64,000 nucleotides of DNA from Phytomonas francai (GCA_001766655.1 MJCC01000002.1:343050-407049); one strand, 5' to 3'. Numbered from the stretch's first letter, positions 18,257 to 28,800 are shown. Numbers and translations: made by a program. Notes: a model not told the origin generated them from the sequence alone.

Positions 18257-20227
18257 TCATTTCGTTGCAATGCTTTCATATATTTTACGCACAAAGAAAA
18301 CACCGGCAGTAACCCCAATTGCACCAGCAGCAAGGCCATACCCAATAGATACCACACCCATGTACACAAGAAAAAGAAGCTTTGGTAGAAAGCCCTTGAT
18401 GCGAAACTGCACACAGAGGAAGATGGAGTACATGAACATATGCAACCCCATGCAGCCAGGGATCATAAACGCAGGCCACCACCAACGATGGTTCTCATGG
18501 CGTAAGAGGTAGTAGAGCTGGAATACCGTTACAAACGCACAAACAAAAACCCATGTCACGCCAGCAAGCGCCAAAAGACTGAAAGCATAGTTCATCTGCC
18601 CCACCCAAATCGCTGATGTGAGGTAGTGAAGCTCCAAGATAATACTTAAAAATGGAAGGGCTGGTGGCAGTGTGTATAGCATAAACCGACGATTCATGAG
18701 CGGCTGTTTGGGAATTTCACGCTCAAGCCGGCTGAAACCACTTGGGTTCTTTAAAGGTCCTTTATTGAACGCAAAGAAAGCCCCTAGTATACTGAGATAC
18801 AGGTTCCCCGCAAAAAATACAAAGTAATAATATATGTGTATAGATGAATCTGTGTTGGACGAGTTCAAGCGACTCACGATATGGTCCCTCACCATGCAAA
18901 TAACTAACATCAGTACAGGAAACCCGCTTCCAAGCAAAAAAATATGTCTCCATGCCTTCCTATTCAGATACTGCAAGAGCGAACCACACGCATAGCCGCC
19001 AACGAGGGACATGAGGGGCAAGAAGAAGAGAATTGAAAACAGAATTGAATTCTTCCTAAAAGGTGGAATAACTCCAAGCAAGCAGGATAGTGTCACGGTC
19101 GCCAGTGTGAACAGAACTTGATAACCACCTCCTACCATGATGCCCAATAAGCCCGCCCGCTCTGGAGGTCGGGAGACGTCCGCGTACACGAGCCTCCACC
19201 CGATTTCCTCCTGCAACGCCTCGAGGGGGGTGCTGTTGTACCGCACCATATCCCTGCGTAAGACTCTGAGGAAAACGACCGCCATAAAGGCGCAGAGTGC
19301 CAGTACCAACACCAAGCTCGCGCTGATGTAGCCTAATTGAGTACGAATCGAGGTCTGTAGCAAAGAGCTTTGAGTATAGGTGCTCCAATGGGAATTCAAA
19401 GAGCCAAGCGGTAGCCATTCCACACTGTAGGACCAGAAGGGACCTGTAAAATCTTCAACAATAGCTGGTTGCGGTAAATTGCTATTTAGATCAAAATTAT
19501 CATCGCATGTGTTCTGACGAGACCGCTTCACACTATAGGGGTTAACATTAACATCCATTATCACGTATTTTTTGATTTCTTCACCGTGTGCATCAAGTTC
19601 ACGAGGTTGGCTTTGTTGCCTGTAGTAAATGACAAAATGAAGATGATTATTAATATAGGTTTCCGACCCGGAACAGAATTTAGACACCCCCAAAGCATAG
19701 CCCCATTGGGCGTAATTTTCATCGTACTTCGGCTGATAGGCGCACAGTTTAAATTTTGATGCGGTGCCGTTGTTAACCAGAAATAGGTTGTCAAGTTTCA
19801 TATATCCTCGATACCCTTGTTCAATCGCATCGACAAGTGCCTTCCGATTCATTCGAAAATCCTCAATATTACGGGCAGTGTCGCAGTCGGGCAAGAAAGT
19901 GCACTTAGAGTTTACTAGCACATTGACTTTATACAGCGAGCTTTTACCTTCCTCACCTCGGATGATCTCGCTGGTGGTTCGGGGTTTAGACACGATTTCC
20001 TTAGGCGCACAGAAGGGCAAGCTGTAATAGTTTTTAGATTTGTAAGAATGACTGCTACGAATAGGAAAAACCCAAAACTGAATCTCTTCCCCTTCTACAT
20101 AATATCTGGGATTATCGATGTAGGCATAAGTTATTTTCCCTATAAAAAATGGCGTCATGCATAGCAGTATTGCAAAGCAAATGACCCCGATGAGGTTTAA
20201 TGGACGCAAATATGATTGTTTGTGCAT
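18257..20227 (-). CDS. Transmembrane 9 superfamily protein (TM9SF/EMP70, nonaspanin)
   Basis: This 656-residue protein starts at ATG 20225-20227. It has an N-terminal hydrophobic signal (LIGVICFAILLCMTPFFIG), a luminal domain of about 260 residues with family features (AYIDNPRYYVEGEEIQFWVF, YYSLPFCAPKE), and then nine predicted membrane segments, including FLPLMSLVGGYACGSLLQYL. This is the nonaspanin layout, at the usual length of about 600-660 residues. TM9SF proteins reside in Golgi and endosomes and assist sorting and surface delivery of membrane proteins with glycine-rich helices. The C-terminus ends FVRKIYESIATK; the KxD/E COPI-binding signal usual at the end of the family is not present, although the preceding VRKIY block is conserved. 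It lies between SYS1 upstream and the small unknown downstream. Confidence 0.92.
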   Translation of the reverse strand: MHKQSYLRPLNLIGVICFAILLCMTPFFIGKITYAYIDNPRYYVEGEEIQFWVFPIRSSHSYKSKNYYSLPFCAPKEIVSKPRTTSEIIRGEEGKSSLYKVNVLVNSKCTFLPDCDTARNIEDFRMNRKALVDAIEQGYRGYMKLDNLFLVNNGTASKFKLCAYQPKYDENYAQWGYALGVSKFCSGSETYINNHLHFVIYYRQQSQPRELDAHGEEIKKYVIMDVNVNPYSVKRSRQNTCDDNFDLNSNLPQPAIVEDFTGPFWSYSVEWLPLGSLNSHWSTYTQSSLLQTSIRTQLGYISASLVLVLALCAFMAVVFLRVLRRDMVRYNSTPLEALQEEIGWRLVYADVSRPPERAGLLGIMVGGGYQVLFTLATVTLSCLLGVIPPFRKNSILFSILFFLPLMSLVGGYACGSLLQYLNRKAWRHIFLLGSGFPVLMLVICMVRDHIVSRLNSSNTDSSIHIYYYFVFFAGNLYLSILGAFFAFNKGPLKNPSGFSRLEREIPKQPLMNRRFMLYTLPPALPFLSIILELHYLTSAIWVGQMNYAFSLLALAGVTWVFVCAFVTVFQLYYLLRHENHRWWWPAFMIPGCMGLHMFMYSIFLCVQFRIKGFLPKLLFLVYMGVVSIGYGLAAGAIGVTAGVFFVRKIYESIATK

Positions 20228-20804
20228 AGCGCTTTATTTCTTATCAAAGTTGTTTTGCTGCAAAAATGAACTCAAGGACGAGATCGTATAAATAGCCCGC
20301 CTTATATAAATATAAGTGGGTGAGGGTGTAGGGATCTGAAATCAAGTACTATAGATTGAATTGGAGGAGGAAGGGGAGAAAACAATAATACATCATATGG
20401 GTGTTGTTCAGAACATATAAGCCCTAAGGAAAAGGATTCCTTTTTAATTTACCCGTACAAGTGCGCATCAGTCTATTATGATTCAAGAGAGCATCATTTT
20501 TTTTTTTGATTGGTTATGAAGTAAACACGCTGTAAACAAAACATTAATAATCCAATAGATTCGGTAAAGACAGGCAACAGATCTTTGAGACCCTGGGGTT
20601 CTAATGGGACAGTATCGCTTTCGTTCAAGCATGGGACTCTTCTTAGGAAAAAGTGGTCAAAAAAGAACCAGAGAAGCAACAACAGTAAAAGAGGGATAAT
20701 GAAAATGTACGCTTCGAATTGACATTCCTTTAGATTGCCACCCCCACCTCACCCCACTCACCCTCACGGATACGCCCACTACTAAAGAGGGGATTTTATT
20801 ACTA
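20228..20804. other. Spacer with candidate polypyrimidine tract
   Basis: No gene is seen. Plus-strand purine sequence at 20363-20382 (ggaggaggaaggggagaaaa) reads as a good polypyrimidine tract on the coding strand and may specify trans-splicing of the TM9SF mRNA. Confidence 0.4.
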
Positions 20805-21659
20805 TTATTCGTCTTTGCACCTGCTATCTGAAATCGCTATTGCAACCGTCCCCCCTGCAGAGCTATTCTCGTTATGAGCTATAAAAATATCTGTTGTCTG
20901 AGAGATGTTATTGGACTTGTCCTTGATATGGTTCGAAATCCCACCTCCCCTAAAACACTTCTGAGAGGATGCTCTGTTTGATGGGGAAATCATTGTCATC
21001 TCCGTATTCGCAAGACCAACGGGAATTTCCTGCAACTCACGACGGCGGCAAATCCACCACGTGCTACCGTACAAAACTACCATTCCGCACAACACACTAA
21101 GCCACCAATAAAGGCCACCACCCATCACACGGCGCAATGCGATGTCAGCCAGCAAAAGGTAAACCCCATAAATGGTAAGCATAAAATCAAAGACAAGCTT
21201 TCGGCGCTGCAGCAATAAGGATAGAGGGTAGGCCATGAACAAGCATGTCAGGATTTGCATCAAGAGAAACTTGAAAAAACTAATTTCGACTCGAGGCTGT
21301 TCGGAGTGCCTAATTGGATCATTTCCAGGGATAAAGGGATCTTTGAAAAGCGAACTTGGCGAAATACGCAAACAGGCCATCCACACCTCAAGAAACTCAG
21401 ATGGTGGAACACAAGAAGGCTCCACATTTACTTCGTCTGGATGTGTGTCCTTTGCGAATGGTGCGATGGGGCTAATGCGCTTCTTCATGTCTCCATTCCC
21501 GACAGCTGAAACGTTTGGGCATGACCCTTCATCTAATGTAAGGAAGCAAATCAAAAGACGCGTGGCACCCAATATCACAAAAAATAAACTGACAGCATTA
21601 ACAATTTGAAATAGGGTGTACAAGGGATTTTGAATGGAGCGTCCAAGTGCAACAACCAT
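20805..21659 (-). CDS. SYS1-like Golgi membrane protein
   Basis: The first in-frame ATG is at 21657-21659 (MVVALGRSIQNPLYTLFQIV), giving 284 residues; the frame upstream opens only with TTG. Four membrane segments lie at about 15-40, 127-150, 155-175 and 182-203. The second half matches SYS1 closely: RRKLVFDFMLTIYGVYLLLA, then a Trp-rich segment (GGGLYWWLSVLC) and the family-typical end CRRRELQEIPV at about 204-214. SYS1 is the Golgi receptor that recruits the ARL3/ARFRP1 GTPase for trans-Golgi traffic. Two differences stand out against ~150-residue orthologues: a hydrophilic insertion of about 80 residues between membrane segments 1 and 2, and a 70-residue hydrophilic tail after the EIP motif. 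Confidence 0.8.
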   Translation of the reverse strand: MVVALGRSIQNPLYTLFQIVNAVSLFFVILGATRLLICFLTLDEGSCPNVSAVGNGDMKKRISPIAPFAKDTHPDEVNVEPSCVPPSEFLEVWMACLRISPSSLFKDPFIPGNDPIRHSEQPRVEISFFKFLLMQILTCLFMAYPLSLLLQRRKLVFDFMLTIYGVYLLLADIALRRVMGGGLYWWLSVLCGMVVLYGSTWWICRRRELQEIPVGLANTEMTMISPSNRASSQKCFRGGGISNHIKDKSNNISQTTDIFIAHNENSSAGGTVAIAISDSRCKDE

Positions 21660-21940
21660 GTGAGCTTTGTCAATAAGGGTGCAAAAGTTTTTTACTGATA
21701 AAGGCAAGCAAATATAAATATATGATCTTTTTTATGCTTCTAGATTACCTGTCTCTCAATAATGATGCATTCGCAAATACTTCCGAAAAAACAAAGTAGC
21801 TAATTCTCGTTAACAGCAAAAGCAACATACTCATGTAATGGGTTTCACCTAGGGATTCATTCATGTTTGTTTCTGAAAAGAAAATTCGACAACAATACGT
21901 TTTTGAAAACTCCCCTCTTTTTCATCATATATATATATAC

Positions 21941-24900
21941 CTACAGTCTGTTGCTGTTTTCACTCGAATGTAACAATGTATGCAACGCGTGTAGGGCCTG
22001 ATATGGTGGCGGCCTCAAATAGCTCAGGGACTGAGCAAATATATCTTGAAGTTCACGCACCGCTTCCAACACGGCCGTCGATGGGAACACGAGAGGTATA
22101 GTACCATCTACCATAACACCCAGATTCGGAATCTCCTCCTGCACAGAAAGCACGTGATACTTATTGCAGCCTAGCACGGTCGCTATGATATTTACAAAAG
22201 AGGGCACGGAGGTGCCAACGACACATATATGCGCACGCTCTACCCCAGCCTGACGAGGACGCGAACTCTTCCACAGCCCCGCGGCATCAGCCTCACGTGA
22301 TGAGGTCGTCTGCCCCACATCAGTGTTGTTGCGCAACAAGATATCGAAGCACGCAAAAGGGGATCGTGCGTGGCGAGATGAAGTCTTGATGTGGGCCTGC
22401 TGAGCACCGTCCATTGGCTCCAGAACTGTGATGGAGGAGTCCGCTGCACCGGGAACGATTAATCCCCCTACGATGCGCGGGCTCTCAATTTTTGGGACAA
22501 GGACCTGTGGATATGTGGCAAACGCCACACACATACGGAGACGAGCTTCAAGAAAAGTAAGATCCTTCAGCTTTGCTTCATTCCGTTGGTGCTTTGCCTG
22601 CTTCAGGATCTCTTTGAGATCCTTAAACCGAGAAAACAGTCCCGCGAGTTGGGATGCCGGAGCATACTGTTCGATCAGTGTTTGAACTTCACGCAAGCGC
22701 ATAACAATTTCGTTCTCATACGTTTCTACCAAAGACGACAGAGGGAACGACGGATGGAGCATCTCTCCCACAAGATCGACACTTTGCCAGTCGTGCCACT
22801 GTAGCTCCCGGACCCCACTGTCACTCTCCTTATCTGAGCAGCCGCAGGGATGATTATTAACGATACCACAAATCCCCTGCAAGTCCATGACCATGGCTGT
22901 CATGCACACTGCGAAAGGTACACAATCAAAGAGAAACCCCGCAAGTAGCAACTTCGCGAGTTGAATAGGAAGCAACGGCCCATGCTGAAGGATATGGCTT
23001 CGACTTCCATTCGATGCTTGCCGTGGAATACATTGCAATAAGAGGGCAACGACCCCAGCGACAGCGGTAACCATCCCCTTTGATGCTTCGTCTGGCCTAT
23101 GTTTCTTTGAGTTTGCACCCATGTGCACGGACTCGGCGAGAAGACCAAGGGCTGGGAAACTGTCAGACATGAAAGCAGGGTGTGACAGCGGCGCGTTCGT
23201 GGTCGACTGATCTAATCGGCGGGCCACGATGTCTAGCAGCACTACCGCGTGAGATGAACTTAATAAATCCCTAGACCCCTCAACCGGTAGATCCTTCAAT
23301 TCATCTAAGATAGACTCCTCACTAATAAAAGGAGCAGAATTGACACCTTCCCTTGCAGCCTTGCAAAGTGAGATTAATGTTGCATTCGAGGCAGCAACGC
23401 CGATCTCCTCCTTATCAAATACAAGCGTGCATAAAGCCCCCATGCGCATAGAAGGGTGACGCTTAACGATCTGCCCAATGGACTGCATTGCCGCTTTGCG
23501 TTGGAGCAGGTGAAAAAGCCCGCTTAAAGCTCGCTCTATAGCCTCAGACTCGTTGCTTGAGTCCTCCCCTTTCGCCAAGTGATGCAGACCAAGATCGTCG
23601 CTCAGCTCGGCAGTCACGACTATGTGCCTGTCTACAGGTGAATTGCTGTTAGCCTGCTTATTTGCTTTGTGTACTGAGACTGGAGGCTTTTCTGGATCAG
23701 CAGGACCGTCACGCAAAACGAGTTGCACAGGCTGGTAGGGGGGGTGCGTTGCAGCGTAAAGCGCCAATACAGCCGCTTTGCCCTCTGCGGAGAAGTCACC
23801 CTTGGTGGCGTCGAAAAGATCCCTGCCTCGCCGCACTCTTTCACCAGCATTAGGAACAAGACACCCCTTTTGAAGGCCTTTATTAGAACTTAATGGGACC
23901 CTTTGACCTAGGACAGCTGTTCGGATCAAATACTCGTAGTGCATCGCAGTCCGCAACAGACTGTCAGCAGCATTTTGCGCCAATCCGCGGGCTTTGAAGA
24001 CAGTACCTAAAACAGGGGTTTCCACGAGAAACCACTTCTCAGGCGCCTTACCGTAGGTATTATACCGAAAAGGCTCGGGCCGTGGCAGACCGGCATCCGC
24101 GCAGAGGCGCATGAGTTGGTGCTTGGCATGGCTGTTGATGGGCATGCGCTCCACTAAGTTCAATCCTTCATCCTCTACCGCAACTCCGCTTCGTGGTGCC
24201 TGGTGTAACTGAAAAAGTGATTCATGTAAACTAGCCTCTTGATTTTTCCTCAGAAATATTTTGCATAAGCGAATGTAGGTGAACCAAACCGTAGCATCTC
24301 CTTTAATCTGCTCCAAAGACGGTAGGAGTGGTGGATCCGGTCGCTCTATGGTGCCAACGGACAAGTCACACAGGCCTTTAGGAGAAGGCGTATCCCCAGG
24401 CATAAGTGCGTCTCCAGGCATTGGGGAGCGCCGGCCAGCCATTCGCGATGCCCTTGCATACTCAGCTTGCACCCGGCCTGAAAAAATCGGAATATTCAGC
24501 GCATCTAACGTCCAGACAGAATGAGATGCACAGAGATTTAGTGCTCGCCCCTTGGTGCTAGCGCACCCCACCCCAAAGCGCTTGCCGTATACTTTGGGCA
24601 CCGGGATCTCAACGATAGCACGATACACAGTGCCGTGACCCGGAGTCTTGACGGTATATCGCCGCACCATACGAAAGAAATCGCTGCCTCGTTGTTGGAA
24701 ATATCCCTGAATGTGCTTCAACGCCTGGCGAAACACCTCGGTGTGGTGTATCGGCTGCAACTTAGAAAGATCACAGAGATTGTCATCCGTGAACTCGAAA
24801 GATGAAGGGTCAGACGCATCCTGGCCATTGGCAGATGGTTTTGACTGCTTATTTTGAAACGAACTATCAGCTTGCGACGCCATATCGGATTTAGAATACG

Positions 24901-27900
24901 ATGAGACGGCGCTTAGTGTATCCGATGCATCCGATTTTTTAAGTAAGGGCTGAGGTCGTGTTGTCGCTTCTTTCGCAAGACGAATTTGGATGCGGGCCCA
25001 TAAGCAAGAGTTTGGGTGTTCTTTGCGCACAGGGGGTGGTACATTTGCGGTGGCACCATCAGCAGTTTTGCGGCCCAGCATATTGGCTGTGTCGATATGC
25101 TTACGCTGTATCACAAAGTGGTCATAAAAGGGAATTCCAAGAGTGTCCAAAAGCAACTCTGCATGCATGGCGCACATCAACACAGCATCATCCTCGTTGT
25201 ACGCCTCGCCGTGTGCAATAAAACGCACCGTCAACTTAGGATCCCCACCCTCCAACTTTCCTGCCATACCACCGAATCTTTGTGAAACTGGTAAAAGTAC
25301 TTTAACAACGTGCAGTAGTGGGCGTAGGAGCCTTTTCCCATTGTCACCAGTGTGAGGCTCCGCTAAATTGCCTTGTGTTGAAGACCCTTGACCCATCTTA
25401 ATACCTGCATCATCAACTTCTTGCCACGAGTACATAAGCGAAGTTTCCAGACGCTTTCCGTGCCTCTCGAGGTAGTCTTGAAGTCGGTTAATAGCATGGA
25501 CATCTGGAGTGCGTACGCCTGGCAGTGTGTGGATGTAGCTTCGTCCTGACTCTCGGGTAGAGGACGGGTTCACTACGATTCGGTTGTTACCATCCTCTTC
25601 CAGTGACCAGTCAGACTTTGGTAGTGTCTGACGGGCTTCCAAAAAAGCTTCCATAAGTGTCGTTTCTTGTTTAAGGTGATTAAAAACTCGCGAAGAGGAA
25701 TTGAAGGGAGAATGGGATGCGGCTCTACCCCTATTCATTGAGCTAATGCTTGTCTTCTGTTCGGAAGCAAGTCCGGGTATGGTGATACGACCCACATGTT
25801 CCTTCCCTATATAGCGAACAGGTACACATGAAGGATTTGACACAACTTCGTGCAGTTCCTTGATACGCTTTGAAGAGTCGTAGCGTGGGAAGCTGTCTTG
25901 TCGACCATCACTGCTCAACGCAGCTGCTAAGGAAGGAAAAAGAAACGCGGACTCGGAAGAAAAGACTATTGGATGGTTTAAAGCTGACAAGACTTTCAAA
26001 GCATGCGTAGCAGCTGCCATTTCAGCTTCGTGGGAGCTTTTGGCTATACCGATCGCCGTAAAAGTCGCATTGTTATCACGCATCTCACCATTTTTGCGCT
26101 CCTTTGCCCCCTGCTCGTCACTTTGGTCTGCACACTCGCCGTTGCAAGGCCCTCCAGATATGAAAAGAGGAACCGTCACAGTGGCTCGGTAGGTCTCATG
26201 GCGCTTGATCCCAAGGCACTCGACCAGGTATGGTGAGAGCACTTCCCTTCGAGAAGAAGTTCCTGGCAATGCATTCGCGTTCTTTAAACTTTTAGTTTGA
26301 TAGTAGTGGTCTAGATAGTGGTCCAAGACCAGCTTTGCCGATTTCTCTACGCTTGCAACGTCTTGTACCCAGCTAAAGTTATTCACTGCATGGCTATGTT
26401 GTAGAAGCATCGTCTCCACCGAAGTATCGCCATTTTGTAGCTCAGCGATGGGGGGCGCGGTATTTGTAGTGGTCCCAGTAAACTCACCACGTACCGGCAC
26501 GGTGTGTGTTGTGACTTCCGCATTTTCGTCCCGCCACTTTTCTCTAGTGTCTCTGGTCACGGATGCAGGTGCGCTTGTCATGCTGCAGTTATCAACATAG
26601 CGGCGTTCAGTTAGATACGCTTCGGACGATGACATTGACATTCCTCGGCGCGTCGCTACCGTCTGTTCCTCTAGAATCTGTAGCGGCTGCGGCGAGAGAG
26701 CATCGTAGCGGAAGTCGCAGTCCCCTGCGGGTGCACACCAACGCTGCACCTTCGCACACTCTGCGGCGTGCGCAGACTGCTTTTCCTTGCTTTGGGGGTA
26801 TAAGGCAAGCCCCAAAGTATCGATAACCAACTCTGCATGCATACATGCCAACGCAACAGCATCCTTTTTAGATGGTCCCTTCCCCATGCACACCCTTTCA
26901 CCAAAACGAGATGCAATAGGTAGCTTCAGTTGTGCCAAAAAGGAATGATTCTCTTCTGTGGTGTTGTCGCTAAGCTGACCACCTCGACTCTTACTGTTCT
27001 CATACTTTTTATTTTTTTTGCTGAGAATTTTGTGTAGAGCAATTACTTTACAGTGGTGCTCGATATTTGCATTATAAGCCTCGAAAAAGCACCTTATCCG
27101 CTTAATACTCCCAGGATCGAAAAAGTATGGTGAGGCAAGTGTGTACTGAAGAGGAGTGAAAACGCCCCGAGATACGTTGACAAATTCCACCTTATTCAAT
27201 TCAAGCTGCCGTGTCATGGTCATTATTGCGTCTTCCATTGTGTATTGAAGAGGGGGGGGAGAGGGCGTAGTGGGAGGGGGTCGCGATTGGCCCTTTTCTC
27301 CTTCATCGGGCATCGGGGCCCAACGCCCTGCCTTCCGTGCCGCCTCAGCATGCCGGCTTTGCTTGGAGGAGAGCCGATAGACGTGGAACCCCAGTGCATC
27401 AAGGACGCGCTCAGCGTGCATTGCTGCTACCAGCTCTGCGTCCCTTTCAGTGCCTGCAAAACCCTCACCATAGCGCAGACCATATTCGTCTGGTAAAGGC
27501 AACCTCAACGTAGCATGATATTGCTTTCCCACACCAGGGTGACCCTGCACCTCTCGTACCTCTGGTGTGTATAATGATTTATCAAAATTCTGAGGAGGAC
27601 CGTTGCTCACTGCAGGTTTTCCGCTGATATTCGAAGAGGAGGGGCAAGGGAGTGAAGCCATCCGCTGAATAAAGTTCGATATTTTGGCCTTTGCAAATGG
27701 ATCCAAGGTATGGACTGTCTCCACAGAAGCAGTGGTAGGGGTCAAGCCAGTAGAGTTAGATGCAGTGAAGCCCATATTTGTTCCAGTAGCAATCGAATTA
27801 TCTACGTCCAAGAGAGAAGACATTAGTTCCACCGTTGCATTGCATCCAGTTTCTTCCACCTTCCAGTCCTCAATATCATCCTCCTCCCCATTTTCTCCAT

Positions 27901-28204
27901 TTTCTTCTAATAGTCCTCTCAGAGAGCATCCTGTTTGAAGAGAACCAAGACCCCGGGCCTGATGCACCATAGGCTTGCCCATACACTCAAAACACCAGCT
28001 ACGGCGCCGATGAAGCCATCTCCGCAATGGACGATTTGAGGGTGGCAGTATGCCTTTTGTTAGACGCCAACCCAGCGCACGTATGTGATACGAAAAGGTC
28101 TCTTGCTGTGTGTAGGTAATCTCTGAAACGCGAAGACATGTCAATCGCCTAACCCTGATGGGAGCAACAGGAAGATAATGAGACGTTCTATTTATGTATC
28201 CCAT
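21941..28204 (-). CDS. Large dsRBD-array protein, DExH-helicase-like without motor (REH2-related)
   Basis: The first in-frame ATG is at 28202-28204, giving 2087 residues; the longer frame opens only with GTG. The N-terminus is basic with almost no acidic residues (HYLPVAPIRVRRLTCLRV), suggesting mitochondrial import. Five to seven diverged copies of one module follow: strands around a Y/F-G-x-R motif (LRLPLPDEYGLRYGEG), a helix with the core AAMHAERVLDALG, and a tail such as QSRHAEAARKAGRWAPMP. The spacing is that of double-stranded RNA-binding domains as found in kinetoplastid REH2-type proteins. The last ~450 residues resemble the helicase-associated/OB region of DEAH/RHA helicases (PIQLAKLLLAGFLFDCVPFA; LTFLEARLRMCVAFATYPQV). 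No Walker A, DEAH or other helicase motor motif is visible. I infer an RNA scaffold derived from an RNA helicase, likely in mitochondrial RNA editing or mitoribosome assembly. Confidence 0.62.
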   Translation of the reverse strand: MGYINRTSHYLPVAPIRVRRLTCLRVSEITYTQQETFSYHIRALGWRLTKGILPPSNRPLRRWLHRRRSWCFECMGKPMVHQARGLGSLQTGCSLRGLLEENGENGEEDDIEDWKVEETGCNATVELMSSLLDVDNSIATGTNMGFTASNSTGLTPTTASVETVHTLDPFAKAKISNFIQRMASLPCPSSSNISGKPAVSNGPPQNFDKSLYTPEVREVQGHPGVGKQYHATLRLPLPDEYGLRYGEGFAGTERDAELVAAMHAERVLDALGFHVYRLSSKQSRHAEAARKAGRWAPMPDEGEKGQSRPPPTTPSPPPLQYTMEDAIMTMTRQLELNKVEFVNVSRGVFTPLQYTLASPYFFDPGSIKRIRCFFEAYNANIEHHCKVIALHKILSKKNKKYENSKSRGGQLSDNTTEENHSFLAQLKLPIASRFGERVCMGKGPSKKDAVALACMHAELVIDTLGLALYPQSKEKQSAHAAECAKVQRWCAPAGDCDFRYDALSPQPLQILEEQTVATRRGMSMSSSEAYLTERRYVDNCSMTSAPASVTRDTREKWRDENAEVTTHTVPVRGEFTGTTTNTAPPIAELQNGDTSVETMLLQHSHAVNNFSWVQDVASVEKSAKLVLDHYLDHYYQTKSLKNANALPGTSSRREVLSPYLVECLGIKRHETYRATVTVPLFISGGPCNGECADQSDEQGAKERKNGEMRDNNATFTAIGIAKSSHEAEMAAATHALKVLSALNHPIVFSSESAFLFPSLAAALSSDGRQDSFPRYDSSKRIKELHEVVSNPSCVPVRYIGKEHVGRITIPGLASEQKTSISSMNRGRAASHSPFNSSSRVFNHLKQETTLMEAFLEARQTLPKSDWSLEEDGNNRIVVNPSSTRESGRSYIHTLPGVRTPDVHAINRLQDYLERHGKRLETSLMYSWQEVDDAGIKMGQGSSTQGNLAEPHTGDNGKRLLRPLLHVVKVLLPVSQRFGGMAGKLEGGDPKLTVRFIAHGEAYNEDDAVLMCAMHAELLLDTLGIPFYDHFVIQRKHIDTANMLGRKTADGATANVPPPVRKEHPNSCLWARIQIRLAKEATTRPQPLLKKSDASDTLSAVSSYSKSDMASQADSSFQNKQSKPSANGQDASDPSSFEFTDDNLCDLSKLQPIHHTEVFRQALKHIQGYFQQRGSDFFRMVRRYTVKTPGHGTVYRAIVEIPVPKVYGKRFGVGCASTKGRALNLCASHSVWTLDALNIPIFSGRVQAEYARASRMAGRRSPMPGDALMPGDTPSPKGLCDLSVGTIERPDPPLLPSLEQIKGDATVWFTYIRLCKIFLRKNQEASLHESLFQLHQAPRSGVAVEDEGLNLVERMPINSHAKHQLMRLCADAGLPRPEPFRYNTYGKAPEKWFLVETPVLGTVFKARGLAQNAADSLLRTAMHYEYLIRTAVLGQRVPLSSNKGLQKGCLVPNAGERVRRGRDLFDATKGDFSAEGKAAVLALYAATHPPYQPVQLVLRDGPADPEKPPVSVHKANKQANSNSPVDRHIVVTAELSDDLGLHHLAKGEDSSNESEAIERALSGLFHLLQRKAAMQSIGQIVKRHPSMRMGALCTLVFDKEEIGVAASNATLISLCKAAREGVNSAPFISEESILDELKDLPVEGSRDLLSSSHAVVLLDIVARRLDQSTTNAPLSHPAFMSDSFPALGLLAESVHMGANSKKHRPDEASKGMVTAVAGVVALLLQCIPRQASNGSRSHILQHGPLLPIQLAKLLLAGFLFDCVPFAVCMTAMVMDLQGICGIVNNHPCGCSDKESDSGVRELQWHDWQSVDLVGEMLHPSFPLSSLVETYENEIVMRLREVQTLIEQYAPASQLAGLFSRFKDLKEILKQAKHQRNEAKLKDLTFLEARLRMCVAFATYPQVLVPKIESPRIVGGLIVPGAADSSITVLEPMDGAQQAHIKTSSRHARSPFACFDILLRNNTDVGQTTSSREADAAGLWKSSRPRQAGVERAHICVVGTSVPSFVNIIATVLGCNKYHVLSVQEEIPNLGVMVDGTIPLVFPSTAVLEAVRELQDIFAQSLSYLRPPPYQALHALHTLLHSSENSNRL

Positions 28205-28800
28205 ACTAGATTTGTATCCATGTACGGATATATATGAATAATCTACTAGCACTGTTGATTTACTAAACTACGATTCACGGGAGTATTTTTTATAGGAGAG
28301 AGCAAGGGGCGAAAAGGGGGAGGAGGGGAAGTGAATTTCTCAAAATATATTTATAAATTGGTGCATGGGAAAAAATAACGTGAATACTGTCCTCATCACA
28401 ATACAGAAAAACACACCTACAATTGAGTTGCGGCCATCACATACGAATACATAAAAAGCAGACCAACAGGTGAACGGAAGAGTAACTAAAAATATACACC
28501 AGTTCTACGCGTTGTAGCATTCAGAAACGGGGGCTTATGAAAGTGAATAGGCCCATTCCTTCGCATTCGTACTGGCGCAAAACATATGCACTCTTCAAGG
28601 TGTAAAAAAAAAAGAACTGATATTGTAACACATAATAAAATAAGAGCATGCCTCACATAATCAACAATCTTCCCATCAATGATCAAATTTACTTTAGGAT
28701 TTTTTGCTGTATTTAGCTAAACACCACTAATTATAGGCATACCATGTGAAAGTACAGAGTATAAAAATAGCCATGCTTTTTTTTATCCCACTGGAACGTT
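28205..28800. other. Spacer with strong polypyrimidine tract
   Basis: No gene is seen. Plus-strand purine block 28294-28334 (ggagagagcaaggggcgaaa...) is, on the coding strand, a 40-nt pyrimidine-rich tract about 90 nt upstream of the dsRBD-array ATG and is a likely trans-splicing signal. Confidence 0.5.

Noticed and set aside
19056..19418. Minus-strand 120-codon frame overlapping the TM9SF gene in another frame
   Set aside because: It lies wholly inside a well-supported gene and has no family resemblance.
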